Notes under the pieces: model-generated
The model's input: the letters and a program-made list of their open reading frames with translations, nothing else
Told to the model about the DNA's origin: nothing
Database searches by the model: none
Position numbers and translations under genes: made by a program
Assembly (NCBI GenBank): GCA_900545995.1
Contig: URBM01000068.1
Span: 1 to 10,354, forward strand
Length of the DNA: 10,354 bases
Direction of reading: 5' to 3'
DNA from: an uncultured Collinsella sp.
Lineage (GTDB): Bacteria; Actinomycetota; Coriobacteriia; Coriobacteriales; Coriobacteriaceae
Part shown: piece after piece, positions 1 to 6,557 of the stretch
Layout of the letters: every line of letters begins with the position of its first letter
How positions within the stretch are numbered: the first letter of the stretch is position 1

Positions 1-48
1 TCTACACGAGCCTTATCGTCGGCAGCGTCAGATGTGTATAAGAGACAG
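1..48 (+). other. Illumina Nextera (Tn5) read-1 adapter, not genomic
   Basis: Bases 1-7 (TCTACAC) are the end of the P5 primer. Bases 8-15 (GAGCCTTA) are an 8-nt i5 index, which I remember as Nextera S521. Bases 16-29 (TCGTCGGCAGCGTC) are the read-1 adapter, and 30-48 (AGATGTGTATAAGAGACAG) are the 19-bp Tn5 mosaic end. Genomic sequence begins at base 49, inside argS. The match is exact over the constant parts, so this is library sequence and should be trimmed. Confidence 0.98.
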
Positions 49-1073
49 GTGGAGCGGAACCACAGGGCGCCGTCCTTGGTGTAGAGGTAGCCCATCTTGT
101 CGAGCTTCTCAAAAGCGCGGTCGACGGCAGAGGTGCCGGCGGTCTCGCCCTCGGTGTCCTTCACGTACAGCGAACGCTCGGAGTACCAACGATCGAAGTC
201 GCAATTGACGGCGTGGCAGAGGTCGCGCATGTTGTCGACCATCTTCACATAGCCGCGCTCGCGGAAGCTCTCCATGCGCTCCTGCGGATCGGCGTCGACC
301 CACTTGTCGCCGTCGGTGCGCCAGAACTCGGCAGCCTCGTCGATGATGTAGTCGCCGCCGTAGGAATCCTTGCCCAGGGTCTCAGCAAAGTTGTCCTGAT
401 ACGGATGGGTCTCGGGATGCTCGTCGTTCTCGTCGGCGACAAAGGCATCGCGGTCGGCGATCAGCAGCTTGTGAGCCTCGTCGATATCCACGCCCTGCTT
501 GGCGATGATGTCGGCAAGCTGCATATAGCGCGTGCTGATGGAGTTGCCGAAGGTGTTCATCTGAGAGCCGTGGTCGTTGATGTAGAACTCACGCTGGATG
601 TCGTAACCGGCGTGATCCATAACGCGGCAGAGGGAGTCACCCAGAGCGGCCCAGCGGCCATGGCCGATGTGCATGGGGCCGACGGGGTTGGCGGAGACGA
701 ACTCGACCTGGGTCTTCAAGCCGCCACCGACGTTGGACTTAGCGAAGTCCATGCCCTTCTCGCGGGCCTCGCCAAAGATGGCATTCTTGACAGCGACGGA
801 AAGGTAGAAGTTGATGAAGCCGGGGCCTGCGATCTCGACCTTCTCGATCGCGGGGTCCTCGGGCATATGGGCAACGACGGCCTCGGCGATCTTGCGCGGG
901 GCGCAGTGGGCCAGCTTGGCGGACTTCAGGGCCATGGTAGAGGTCCACTCGCCATGAGAAGTGTCAGCCGGTCGCTCGATGGCGCAATCGTCAAGTTCAA
1001 ATGCGGAAAGGTCGCCGGCCCCCTGGGCCGCAGCAAGCGCAGCGCGTACCAGCTCTTCAATCTTCTCGGGCAT
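49..1073 (-). CDS. argS: Arginyl-tRNA synthetase, 3' end truncated by the window edge
   Basis: Class I arginyl-tRNA synthetase, which charges tRNA-Arg with arginine in the cytoplasm. About 341 codons are present and read openly to base 49, where adapter begins, so the C-terminal catalytic remainder and anticodon-binding domain are missing. The N-terminal domain carries the family strings DTSHGEW and IAGPGFINFYL (residues 37-43 and 81-91). The ATP-binding HIGH signature follows as ANPVGPMHIGHGRW, with HIGH at residues 135-138. The last visible residues, GALWFRS, also fit ArgS. The start ATG (1071-1073) is preceded by a strong Shine-Dalgarno, AAGGAGG at 1078-1084. The gene diverges from the CarD-like gene across a 342-bp spacer. 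No frameshift is seen. Confidence 0.97.
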
Positions 1074-1140
1074 AGGTCCTCCTTGTGTTAAAGCCCCCGA
1101 GCTCTTGGTCACTCGTAGGGCAAAAGCCAGAGTTTGTAGC

Positions 1141-1169
1141 ACTCTATCACAAGCGACGGGCACTGTCGC
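1141..1169 (-). promoter_or_regulatory. Candidate argS promoter
   Basis: On the minus strand GCGACA (1164-1169; four of six to TTGACA) is followed by a 17-nt spacer and TAGAGT (1141-1146; four of six to TATAAT), with an upstream TG giving an extended -10. It would start transcription near 1135, about 60 nt before the argS ATG. That leader is too short for a T-box riboswitch. Pattern match only. Confidence 0.4.
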
Positions 1170-1372
1170 AGGGTAAAGCTAATAGATATTGCATATGCAC
1201 AAAATTGACTACAGCTTGTATGGAGTCACTCAAAGATGCCAGTCTGCCTGCAAATTATGCACGCGTTGAAAATGCATATAGGTGTGAATGAGCTGCGTCT
1301 TTTATCGAATACTCTTACCTATCAGAGTTGTGTGCTTTTCCTGCATAAAGTGAGGATTTGCGCACGTCAGCG

Positions 1373-1381
1373 TGTTATTCT
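1373..1381 (+). promoter_or_regulatory. Candidate extended -10 of the CarD-like gene
   Basis: TGTTATTCT gives a TGn motif plus TATTCT (four of six to TATAAT). No good -35 lies 16-18 nt upstream. Transcription would begin near 1388, leaving a leader of about 28 nt before the ATG at 1416. Weak, position-based call. Confidence 0.28.
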
Positions 1382-1415
1382 AGACATACGTAAATTCGTA
1401 TAAGTTGGAGGTAGC

Positions 1416-1901
1416 ATGTTCTCAATCGGTCAACACGTCATTCATCCGGGTCAGGGAGTCTGCACCGTCGTCGGTTTCAGGGACGACACACCGCAGCCCA
1501 TGCTGCTGCTCGAGACCAAGCAGGGACATGCGCAGACGATCCTCATGTACCCCGTGGCGCAGGCCGACCGTTTGCACGCCGCCATCTCTCAGCAAGATGC
1601 CGAGCACCTGCTGAGCCACTACGACGAGCTGGAGTGCGACACCTTTACCGAGCGCAACAGCTCACTTGAGGAGACGCACTTTAAGCAGCAGCTCAAGCTG
1701 GGTGCGCCCGAGACGGTCCGCGTGGCAAAGACCATGATGCACCGCATTCGCCAGGCCGAGGAAGCTGATAAAAAGCCCAGCTCCTACTACATGCGCGTTC
1801 TCAAGGAGGCCAAGCGCCGCTCCATCGAGGAGTTCGCCGTGGCCCTTGGCGTCACCGAGGAGGACGCCGAAGCCCGCCTGGCCCAAGCCGCCCTCAACTA
1901 A
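1416..1901 (+). CDS. CarD-family transcriptional regulator (CdnL/TRCF-RID domain)
   Basis: 161-residue protein. The N-terminus, MFSIGQHVIHPGQGVCTVVGF, is the hallmark start of the CarD/CdnL/TRCF RNA-polymerase-interacting domain (about residues 1-70), a Tudor-like fold that binds the polymerase beta subunit. Residues 75-161 are charged and predicted helical, matching the C-terminal DNA-contacting domain of CarD proteins, and the length is normal for the family. Family knowledge: CarD stabilises open promoter complexes, notably at rRNA promoters, rather than binding a specific operator. The start is set by GGAGG (1407-1411), 4 nt before the ATG. A hairpin terminator follows 12 nt after the stop. 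The protein has no tryptophan, although mycobacterial CarD uses one (Trp85) to wedge promoter DNA. It may therefore be a divergent paralogue rather than the main CarD. Confidence 0.9.
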   Translation: MFSIGQHVIHPGQGVCTVVGFRDDTPQPMLLLETKQGHAQTILMYPVAQADRLHAAISQQDAEHLLSHYDELECDTFTERNSSLEETHFKQQLKLGAPETVRVAKTMMHRIRQAEEADKKPSSYYMRVLKEAKRRSIEEFAVALGVTEEDAEARLAQAALN

Positions 1902-1913
1902 CCTTCCCGCGCA

Positions 1914-1960
1914 AAAACCACCACAAAGGGGGCACTGTTGACCTTTGTGGTGGTTTTCTT
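1914..1960 (+). terminator. Rho-independent terminator of the CarD-like gene, sharing its stem with the RAYT-flanking repeats
   Basis: A perfect 16-bp stem pairs AAAACCACCACAAAGG (1914-1929) with its complement (1942-1957), enclosing a 12-nt loop (1930-1941). A T-rich tail follows (TTTTCTT). The stem arms are the same as those of the hairpins at 2632-2668 and 3587-3627, but the loop differs (GGGCACTGTTGA). Confidence 0.9.
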
Positions 1961-2012
1961 GTTCTAGTAGTATTCAATCATTAGCGATACCCACGAGCAC
2001 AAGGAGTCTCTT

Positions 2013-2612
2013 ATGGCAGAGCCGCTTACCGCCGGAATCACCCGCGACCGCGCGTTCGAACTGCTCAACGAGCACAACAAGGACCCGTTCCACATCACGC
2101 ACGGCGAGACTGTCGAGGGCACCATGCGCTACTTTGCGCGCGAGTTCGACCCCGAGAACGAGGAGTTTTGGGGCATCGTCGGCCTGCTGCACGATCTGGA
2201 TTGGGAGGAGCATGAGGACGACCCCATGAACCACACCATCTATGCGGCCGAGATCCTCGAGGGCGAGGGCGCCTCTCCCGATCTCATTCGCGCCATCCAG
2301 ACGCACACGTCCGATTTCAACACCTCGCTGCCCAAGCCCGAGCTGCAGATGGAGAAGATCCTGTTCGCCTGCGACGAGCTCACCGGCTTGATCGGCGCTG
2401 CCGTCATCATGCGTCCGAGTAAGAGCGTCATGGACTTTACGACCAAGTCGCTCAAGAAAAAGTTCAAGGACAAGCGCTTTGCCGCCGGCTGCTCGCGCGA
2501 GGTGATTACGCAGGGCGCCGAGATGCTGGGCTGGGAGCTCCCCGAGCTCTTCGACCGTACCATCGCGGCCATGCAGTCCTTCGCGCCCGACCGCGACACC
2601 TTCCAGGCCTAA
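2013..2612 (+). CDS. HD-domain predicted metal-dependent phosphohydrolase
   Basis: 199-residue soluble protein with the metal-ligand pattern of the HD superfamily. His30 lies in HITHGETV, the His60-Asp61 doublet in GLLHDLDWE, and a distal Asp121 in FACDELTG; His74 and His98 are further possible ligands. HD proteins of this size usually hydrolyse phosphomonoesters or nucleotides, but the substrate cannot be told from sequence. No second catalytic or sensor domain, signal peptide or membrane segment is seen. The start is supported by AAGGAG (2001-2006), 6 nt before the ATG. The gene stands alone: the CarD terminator lies upstream and a hairpin (2632-2670) begins 20 nt after its stop. Codon use is GC-rich like the housekeeping genes, so it looks resident rather than acquired. 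Confidence 0.85.
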   Translation: MAEPLTAGITRDRAFELLNEHNKDPFHITHGETVEGTMRYFAREFDPENEEFWGIVGLLHDLDWEEHEDDPMNHTIYAAEILEGEGASPDLIRAIQTHTSDFNTSLPKPELQMEKILFACDELTGLIGAAVIMRPSKSVMDFTTKSLKKKFKDKRFAAGCSREVITQGAEMLGWELPELFDRTIAAMQSFAPDRDTFQA

Positions 2613-2631
2613 CCTGCCGCTTCACCTAAAT

Positions 2632-2670
2632 AACCACCACAAAGGGGACAGGCACCTTTGTGGTGGTTTT
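2632..2670 (+). repeat. REP-like hairpin, left flank of the RAYT gene; also a terminator
   Basis: A 14-bp stem AACCACCACAAAGG (2632-2645) pairs with 2655-2668 around the asymmetric loop GGACAGGCA (2646-2654) and is followed by TTTT (2667-2670). It lies between the convergent HD gene (stop 2612) and RAYT gene (stop 2691), so it can end HD-gene transcription. The loop matches that of the hairpin at 3587-3627 exactly but in inverted orientation. Confidence 0.88.
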
Positions 2671-2690
2671 CGTTTGTAACGGAAGAGACG

Positions 2691-3449
2691 CTACCCGGCT
2701 TTGCGGATCGACCACTCTCCCACGCCCGTCAAGCGCTGTATTTGACGAATTGAAAGCCCCGCTTCTCGCATTGCCGCAAGCACCTCATTGCGCTTGGACT
2801 TATCGAGGGCCTTGACAGCGGAAAGTTCGCTAAGGCCAAACGAGCGGATCAGCGACGCGCCCACATCCAGCGCTTCGTCCTCGCCAATTCGTCCTCCGGT
2901 CGGTGGTCGAACAACCGCTCCATTCGACGCATCCATAAAGGCCAGATAATCGCATATGCGCGGAAAAGCAAGGCGAGCAAGCGCCAAATCAACCGTCGCG
3001 ATATCCGGATCGCGTTCGGCATAATCCAGATGACTGCTCCATCGATATACATCGTACGGACAAATACCAGCCTTTTGCGGATTGAAATGAACATATCGAA
3101 TAGCGTCGAGAAGGTATTCCTCGCTCGAAATCGAAGCGCTCGAGAACCTATCCTGAAAAACATGTCCGACATGCCCATGCCGGCGGTTATACCACGTCGC
3201 ATAGCAAGACATAACAAGATGCATGGCCTCGCTCATGTTGTCGTCGGGATCACTTAGGACAAGATGAACGTGGTTGCCCATCAGGCACCAAGCAATAAGC
3301 CTAATGTTGAACCGCGCTATCGAAGACCGAATAAGCGATAAAATGCGTCTTCTGTCTTCATCATCCTCAAACAGAAGCTGTTTGCCGTTGCCCCTCATCG
3401 TAATGTGATACAGGCCAGTCTGCGATTTCTGTCGCGGCTTTCTTGACAT
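2691..3449 (-). CDS. REP-associated tyrosine transposase (RAYT, Y1 HUH family)
   Basis: 252-residue member of the IS200/IS605-like Y1 transposase family. The HUH metal motif is His60-Val61-His62 (in MGNHVHLVL). The likely nucleophile is Tyr119 in IRYVHFNPQKAG, which aligns with E. coli TnpA-REP Tyr115 in VDYIYINPVKHG. The internal string HVFQDRF (residues 96-102) is also typical. Residues about 200-252 form an extra C-terminal part resembling a helix-turn-helix (LSIRQIQRLTGVGEWSIRKAG). The start is set by AAGGAG (3456-3461), 6 nt before the ATG. Composition is lower in GC than its neighbours (3061-3120 is 25/60 GC; 4321-4380 in proA is 41/60), which suggests horizontal origin. The gene is intact and bracketed by inverted hairpin repeats at 2632-2670 and 3587-3627. 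RAYTs are usually single-copy and domesticated, and mobilise or maintain REP repeats. Confidence 0.92.
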   Translation of the reverse strand: MSRKPRQKSQTGLYHITMRGNGKQLLFEDDEDRRRILSLIRSSIARFNIRLIAWCLMGNHVHLVLSDPDDNMSEAMHLVMSCYATWYNRRHGHVGHVFQDRFSSASISSEEYLLDAIRYVHFNPQKAGICPYDVYRWSSHLDYAERDPDIATVDLALARLAFPRICDYLAFMDASNGAVVRPPTGGRIGEDEALDVGASLIRSFGLSELSAVKALDKSKRNEVLAAMREAGLSIRQIQRLTGVGEWSIRKAG

Positions 3450-3586
3450 GGGCGTCTCCTTGCTCTCATGCCAAAAATAACCTCACGGCACACGTAAAAC
3501 GGCGAGAATCTACTCACCGATTAAGTCGTCCACCTGCCGAAATGTCACCTCTTGCGCGACGCAAATATGCTTAGATACAGTTAGTC

Positions 3587-3628
3587 AAAACCACCACAAA
3601 GGTGCCTGTCCCCTTTGTGGTGGTTTTT
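3587..3628 (-). repeat. REP-like hairpin, right flank of the RAYT gene; also the proA terminator
   Basis: A perfect 16-bp stem AAAACCACCACAAAGG (3587-3602) pairs with 3612-3627 around loop TGCCTGTCC (3603-3611), the reverse complement of the left hairpin's loop. On the minus strand it lies 15 nt after the proA stop and ends in TTTT (3587-3590), so it fits a Rho-independent terminator for proA. Confidence 0.88.
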
Positions 3629-3642
3629 GTTTGCGCGGGCGC

Positions 3643-4929
3643 TTAGGGGCGGACCTGGCCGGTGCCGCGGAGCTTGTATTTGTAGGTGGTGAGGGCCTCG
3701 GCGGCAAAGGGTCCGCGGGCGTGGAGCTTTTGGGTCGAGATGCCAATCTCGGCGCCCAGGCCAAACTCGCCGCCGTCGGTGAAGCGCGTGCTGGCGTTGG
3801 CGTACACGGCCGAGGCATCGACCGCATCGAGGAAGCGCTCGCAAGCATCCGTGTCCTCGGCAACGATGGCCTCGGAGTGCATCGTGCCGTAGCGGTTGAT
3901 GTGCGCGATGGCCTCGTCCTCGTTTGCCACGACCTTCACGCTCATCTCGAGCGCCAGATACTCGCGACCCCAGTCCTCCTCAGTCGCGGCGACGTAGTCA
4001 TCGCCCTCCACAAAGCCGGCGTCGGCGCATGCGGCGCACGTGGCCTCGTCGCCGTGAATGAGTACGCCGTGGTCATGCAGCACGGCCACGACCGCGGGCA
4101 AAAACGCATCGGCCACGGCACGGTCGACCAGCAGCGACTCGGCGGCATTGCACACGCCCACGCGCTGCGTCTTAGCGTTGACGATAATATTGAGCGCTTT
4201 ATCGAAGTCGGCGGATTCATGCACGTAGATGTGGCAGTTACCCGTGCCCGTCTCGATCACCGGAACGAGTGACTCGCGCACGCAGCGCTGGATCAGGCCC
4301 GCACCGCCACGCGGAATGAGCACATCGACGACGCCGCGGAGCTTCATGAGCTCGCCGGTGGCCTCGCGGTCGGTAGACTCGATCATCGACACGGCCTCGC
4401 GCGGGAAGCCCTTGGTCTCGAGCGCATCGGCCAGCAGCTCAGAAATCATGGCGCACGAGTGATAGGCTAGCGAACCGCCGCGCAGAATGCAGGCGTTGCC
4501 GGTGCGGATGCAGATGCCCGCGGCGTCGGCCGTCACGTTGGGGCGCGCCTCGTAGACCATGGCAACCAGGCCCAGCGGCACACTCACGCGCGTAAGGTCC
4601 ACGCCACTCGCAAGCACACGGTGATCGAGCACGCGGCCCACGGGATCGGGCAGCTCGGCGAGCTTCTCCAGGCCGGCGGCCATGCTCTCAACGCGCTCGG
4701 GCGTCAGCAGCAAGCGGTCGAGCAATCCGACCGAGGTGCCCGCATCACGCGCAGCGGACATATCGAGCTCGTTGGCGGCGACGATGGAGTCGACACCGTT
4801 GCGCAGTGCTGCGGCCATGGCGCGCACGGCCTCCTGGCGCTGCTCGTCGCTCGCCGTGGCAAGCGAGGCCGACGCTGCCTTGGCGGCAACGGCAAGATCG
4901 TGGACATACGTGGCTATATCGACCGACAT
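3643..4929 (-). CDS. proA: Glutamate-5-semialdehyde dehydrogenase (gamma-glutamyl phosphate reductase)
   Basis: 428-residue cytosolic enzyme, close to the usual length. It reduces gamma-glutamyl phosphate with NADPH to glutamate-5-semialdehyde, the second step of proline synthesis. Family strings are visible throughout: VYEARPNVTADAAG (126-138), RTGNACILRGG (142-152), TGTGNCHIYV (227-236), the catalytic cysteine Cys260 in RVGVCNAAES, and the C-terminal DGGEFGLGAEIGIST followed by LHARGP and LTTYKY. The ATG (4927-4929) is preceded by AAAGGG at 4936-4941, 6 nt away, with a further AGGAG slightly upstream. It diverges from the S33 hydrolase and shares a strand with proB, which lies about 1.7 kb away. 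The REP-like hairpin at 3587-3628 probably terminates it. Confidence 0.97.
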   Translation of the reverse strand: MSVDIATYVHDLAVAAKAASASLATASDEQRQEAVRAMAAALRNGVDSIVAANELDMSAARDAGTSVGLLDRLLLTPERVESMAAGLEKLAELPDPVGRVLDHRVLASGVDLTRVSVPLGLVAMVYEARPNVTADAAGICIRTGNACILRGGSLAYHSCAMISELLADALETKGFPREAVSMIESTDREATGELMKLRGVVDVLIPRGGAGLIQRCVRESLVPVIETGTGNCHIYVHESADFDKALNIIVNAKTQRVGVCNAAESLLVDRAVADAFLPAVVAVLHDHGVLIHGDEATCAACADAGFVEGDDYVAATEEDWGREYLALEMSVKVVANEDEAIAHINRYGTMHSEAIVAEDTDACERFLDAVDASAVYANASTRFTDGGEFGLGAEIGISTQKLHARGPFAAEALTTYKYKLRGTGQVRP

Positions 4930-4972
4930 GGGCGGCCCTTTCTCCTAGAAGTTTGCAACCATGGTAGCCGAT

Positions 4973-5003
4973 TTGCGCATGACCTCACCTGCGGCGGTAG
5001 AAT
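4973..5003 (+). promoter_or_regulatory. Candidate promoter of the S33 hydrolase gene
   Basis: TAGAAT (4998-5003) matches TATAAT at five of six positions. The only -35-like sequence is TTGCGC (4973-4978), at a long 19-nt spacing. If real, transcription starts near 5010, which favours the ATG at 5042 and excludes the one at 4961. Confidence 0.35.
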
Positions 5004-5041
5004 TGGTCAACCCGAAACACCGCAACGAACGGAAGCATCAC

Positions 5042-6460
5042 ATGGCGCTCATCACTTCGTACCACGTCCCCGGCCTGTATGTCGAGGACCACAGCATCGA
5101 CGTCCCCCTTGACTGGCGCGGCCTGGAGCCGATGCTCCTGGGCGTCGGCAGCACCATGCGCCGCGGCGCTATGCCGGCACCAATCGCCGGCGCGCCCAAG
5201 AGCATCAAGCTCTTCTATCGCGTGGTTTGCGCGCCCGACCGCATCAACGACGATCTGCCGCTGCTCCTGTTTTTACAGGGCGGCCCCGGCGGCGAGAGCC
5301 CGCGTCCGTTGTCGCCCACAAGCGATGGCTGGATCGAGGAGGCCGTCAAACACTTCCGCGTGGTCCTGCCCGACCAGCGCGGCACCGGACGCAGTAGCTG
5401 CGTGGACGGACGCACGATCGCGGCCTTGGGCGAGCACGCCGAGGCAGCCGGCGCCGATGCGGACCGCTCGCAGGCAGACTTCCTCAAGCGTCACCTCGCC
5501 AGCTCTATCGTGCGCGATTTTGAGTACCTGCGCCTGGTGGGCTTTGGCGGCAGGCCCTGGGTCACGCTCGGGCAGAGCTACGGCGGCTTTTTGACGCTGA
5601 GCTATCTGTCGCTCTTCCCCGAGGGCGTGGCGGCAAGCTTTACCTGTGGTGGCATTCCGCACGTGCCGGCGAGCGCCAGCGAGGTCTACGCGCACACCTT
5701 CCCGCGCATGGCCGCCAAGACGCAGCAGTATTACGACCGCTACCCCGCTGACGTCGAGCGCGTGGCAGCCCTGGCCGATGCGCTCGAGGCTCAGAAGCCC
5801 GTGCTGCCCGACGGCTCGCCGATGACGGTTGAGCGCCTACAGCTCATGGGCAGCGACTTTGGCATGAAGCCGAGCTTTGAGCGCATGCATTGGATTATCG
5901 ATCATGCTTTTGCTGACGGCGACGGCACGCTGAGCTGCGGTGCCTCAGTATCCGATAGCTTTTTGATGCGCGCCTTCGAGCGAACCAACACGCGCACGAA
6001 TCCACTGTACTGGACGCTGCAGGAGTTCATCTACGCCGACGGCGACACCATGCCCATTCGCTGGGCCGCGGCAGAAGAGAAAGCTCATCGTGCCGAGTTC
6101 GACACACTCGCGCGCCCGCTCATGTTTACCGGCGAGGCCATGTTCCCGTGGATGTTTGAGCAGATGCCCGAACTTAAGCCCTTCAAGCCGGCGATGGATC
6201 TGCTGATGGAAGACACCAGCTGGGACAAGATCTACGACCCGCAGCGCCTGGCCTGCAACGAGGTGCCGCTCCAGGCCGCCGTGTATTTCGACGACATGTA
6301 CGTGGATTCGGGTCTGCAGCTCAACACGCTCAGCCGCGTGGGCAACTCGCACGCCTGGGTGACCAACGAGTTCGAGCACGACGGTCTGCACGGCAGCGTG
6401 GTGTTCAAGCACCTCTTCGACGAAGCCCTCAACCGTGGAGATCTGCGCCAAATCTTCTAG
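5042..6460 (+). CDS. Alpha/beta hydrolase, proline iminopeptidase-like (peptidase family S33)
   Basis: 472 residues from ATG 5042. An in-frame ATG at 4961 would add 27 residues, but it lacks a ribosome site and lies upstream of the best -10. GGAAG (5031-5035) precedes 5042. The S33 features are the oxyanion loop LQGGPGGES (78-86), DQRGTGRSS (111-119) and the nucleophile elbow GQSYGGF with Ser179. Near the C-terminus, YFDDMYVD and NEFEHDGLH are the likely sites of the catalytic Asp and His, and the positions fit the large S33 aminopeptidases of Actinobacteria. These remove N-terminal proline (or other residues) from peptides; exact specificity is not determinable. No signal peptide is seen, so it is probably cytoplasmic. 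It lies on the opposite strand between proB and proA. A REP-like tract starts right after its stop. Confidence 0.9.
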   Translation: MALITSYHVPGLYVEDHSIDVPLDWRGLEPMLLGVGSTMRRGAMPAPIAGAPKSIKLFYRVVCAPDRINDDLPLLLFLQGGPGGESPRPLSPTSDGWIEEAVKHFRVVLPDQRGTGRSSCVDGRTIAALGEHAEAAGADADRSQADFLKRHLASSIVRDFEYLRLVGFGGRPWVTLGQSYGGFLTLSYLSLFPEGVAASFTCGGIPHVPASASEVYAHTFPRMAAKTQQYYDRYPADVERVAALADALEAQKPVLPDGSPMTVERLQLMGSDFGMKPSFERMHWIIDHAFADGDGTLSCGASVSDSFLMRAFERTNTRTNPLYWTLQEFIYADGDTMPIRWAAAEEKAHRAEFDTLARPLMFTGEAMFPWMFEQMPELKPFKPAMDLLMEDTSWDKIYDPQRLACNEVPLQAAVYFDDMYVDSGLQLNTLSRVGNSHAWVTNEFEHDGLHGSVVFKHLFDEALNRGDLRQIF

Positions 6461-6522
6461 CAAAGGAGTGTCCCCAACTGCCGGCACCAAAGGAACGTCC
6501 CCAAGTGCCACCCAAGTGCCGG
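6461..6522. repeat. REP-like tract with two GTCCCC units and a GC-rich hairpin
   Basis: Two tandem related units, CAAAGGAGTGTCCCCAA (6461-6477) and CCAAAGGAACGTCCCCAA (6487-6504), are followed by two copies of CCAAGTGCC (6501-6509 and 6512-6520). CCGGCAC (6481-6487) pairs with GTGCCGG (6516-6522), putting the second unit in the loop. Read on the minus strand, each unit is GGGGAC-NNN-TCCTTTG, related to the loop and inner stem of the RAYT-flanking hairpins (GGGGACAGGCACCTTTG). Confidence 0.75.
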
Positions 6523-6557
6523 TAACAGCAACATCGCAGGCAGAGGACGGAAAGCGA

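Larger units (their letters stand above)
1085..1406. other. Divergent intergenic spacer between argS and the CarD-like gene
   Basis: This spacer is clearly more AT-rich than the flanking genes and shows no credible coding pattern. It holds the candidate argS promoter (1141-1169, minus) and a weaker candidate for the CarD-like gene (1373-1381, plus). It also contains a perfect 10-bp palindrome TGCATATGCA (1190-1199) and a related GCATAT near 1274, of unknown meaning. I see no riboswitch, tRNA, small RNA with terminator, or repeat of the REP-like type found elsewhere in the window. Confidence 0.6.
2632..3627. mobile_element. Candidate REPtron: RAYT gene with inverted flanking REP-like hairpins
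   Basis: This 996-bp unit consists of the left hairpin, the RAYT gene and the right hairpin. The two hairpins are inverted relative to each other over stem and loop, with loop GGACAGGCA read on the plus strand at left and on the minus strand at right. No target-site duplication is evident. The 137 bp between the RAYT start and the right hairpin holds no gene, and I found no convincing promoter there. Treating it as one unit is inference from the known REP-RAYT-REP arrangement. Confidence 0.65.

Noticed and set aside
1..48. Transposon end at the left edge
   Set aside because: The 19-bp mosaic end is followed outward by Illumina adapter and index, so it is library sequence, not a resident Tn5.
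213..1091. Long plus-strand open frame (292 codons) opposite argS
   Set aside because: It is antisense to a gene with an exact HIGH motif and ribosome site. The Val/Gly/Leu/His-rich product is what GC-rich antisense frames give.
1074..1172. T-box riboswitch ahead of argS
   Set aside because: The predicted leader is about 60 nt and lacks the T-box consensus and an antiterminator.
1085..1291. Short plus-strand frame in the divergent spacer
   Set aside because: No ribosome site, mixed composition without coding bias, and it would cross the argS promoter region.
1129..1328. Inverted repeats AGAGT-N7-ACTCT (1129-1145) and ACTCT-N8-AGAGT (1311-1328) as shared operator sites
   Set aside because: Half-sites are only 5 bp and the two repeats have opposite arm order; this can easily arise by chance in AT-rich DNA.
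1914..3627. CRISPR array made from the three CCACCACAAAGG repeats
   Set aside because: The copies are hairpins 0.7-1 kb apart with genes between them, not regular short spacers, and no cas gene is present.
3631..4272. Plus-strand frame (213 codons) opposite proA
   Set aside because: Antisense shadow of proA, whose catalytic-site strings run through the whole region.
4961..5041. Upstream ATG at 4961 for the S33 hydrolase
   Set aside because: No purine-rich site, only 31 bp from the divergent proA start, upstream of the best -10, and the extra residues are unlike the family.
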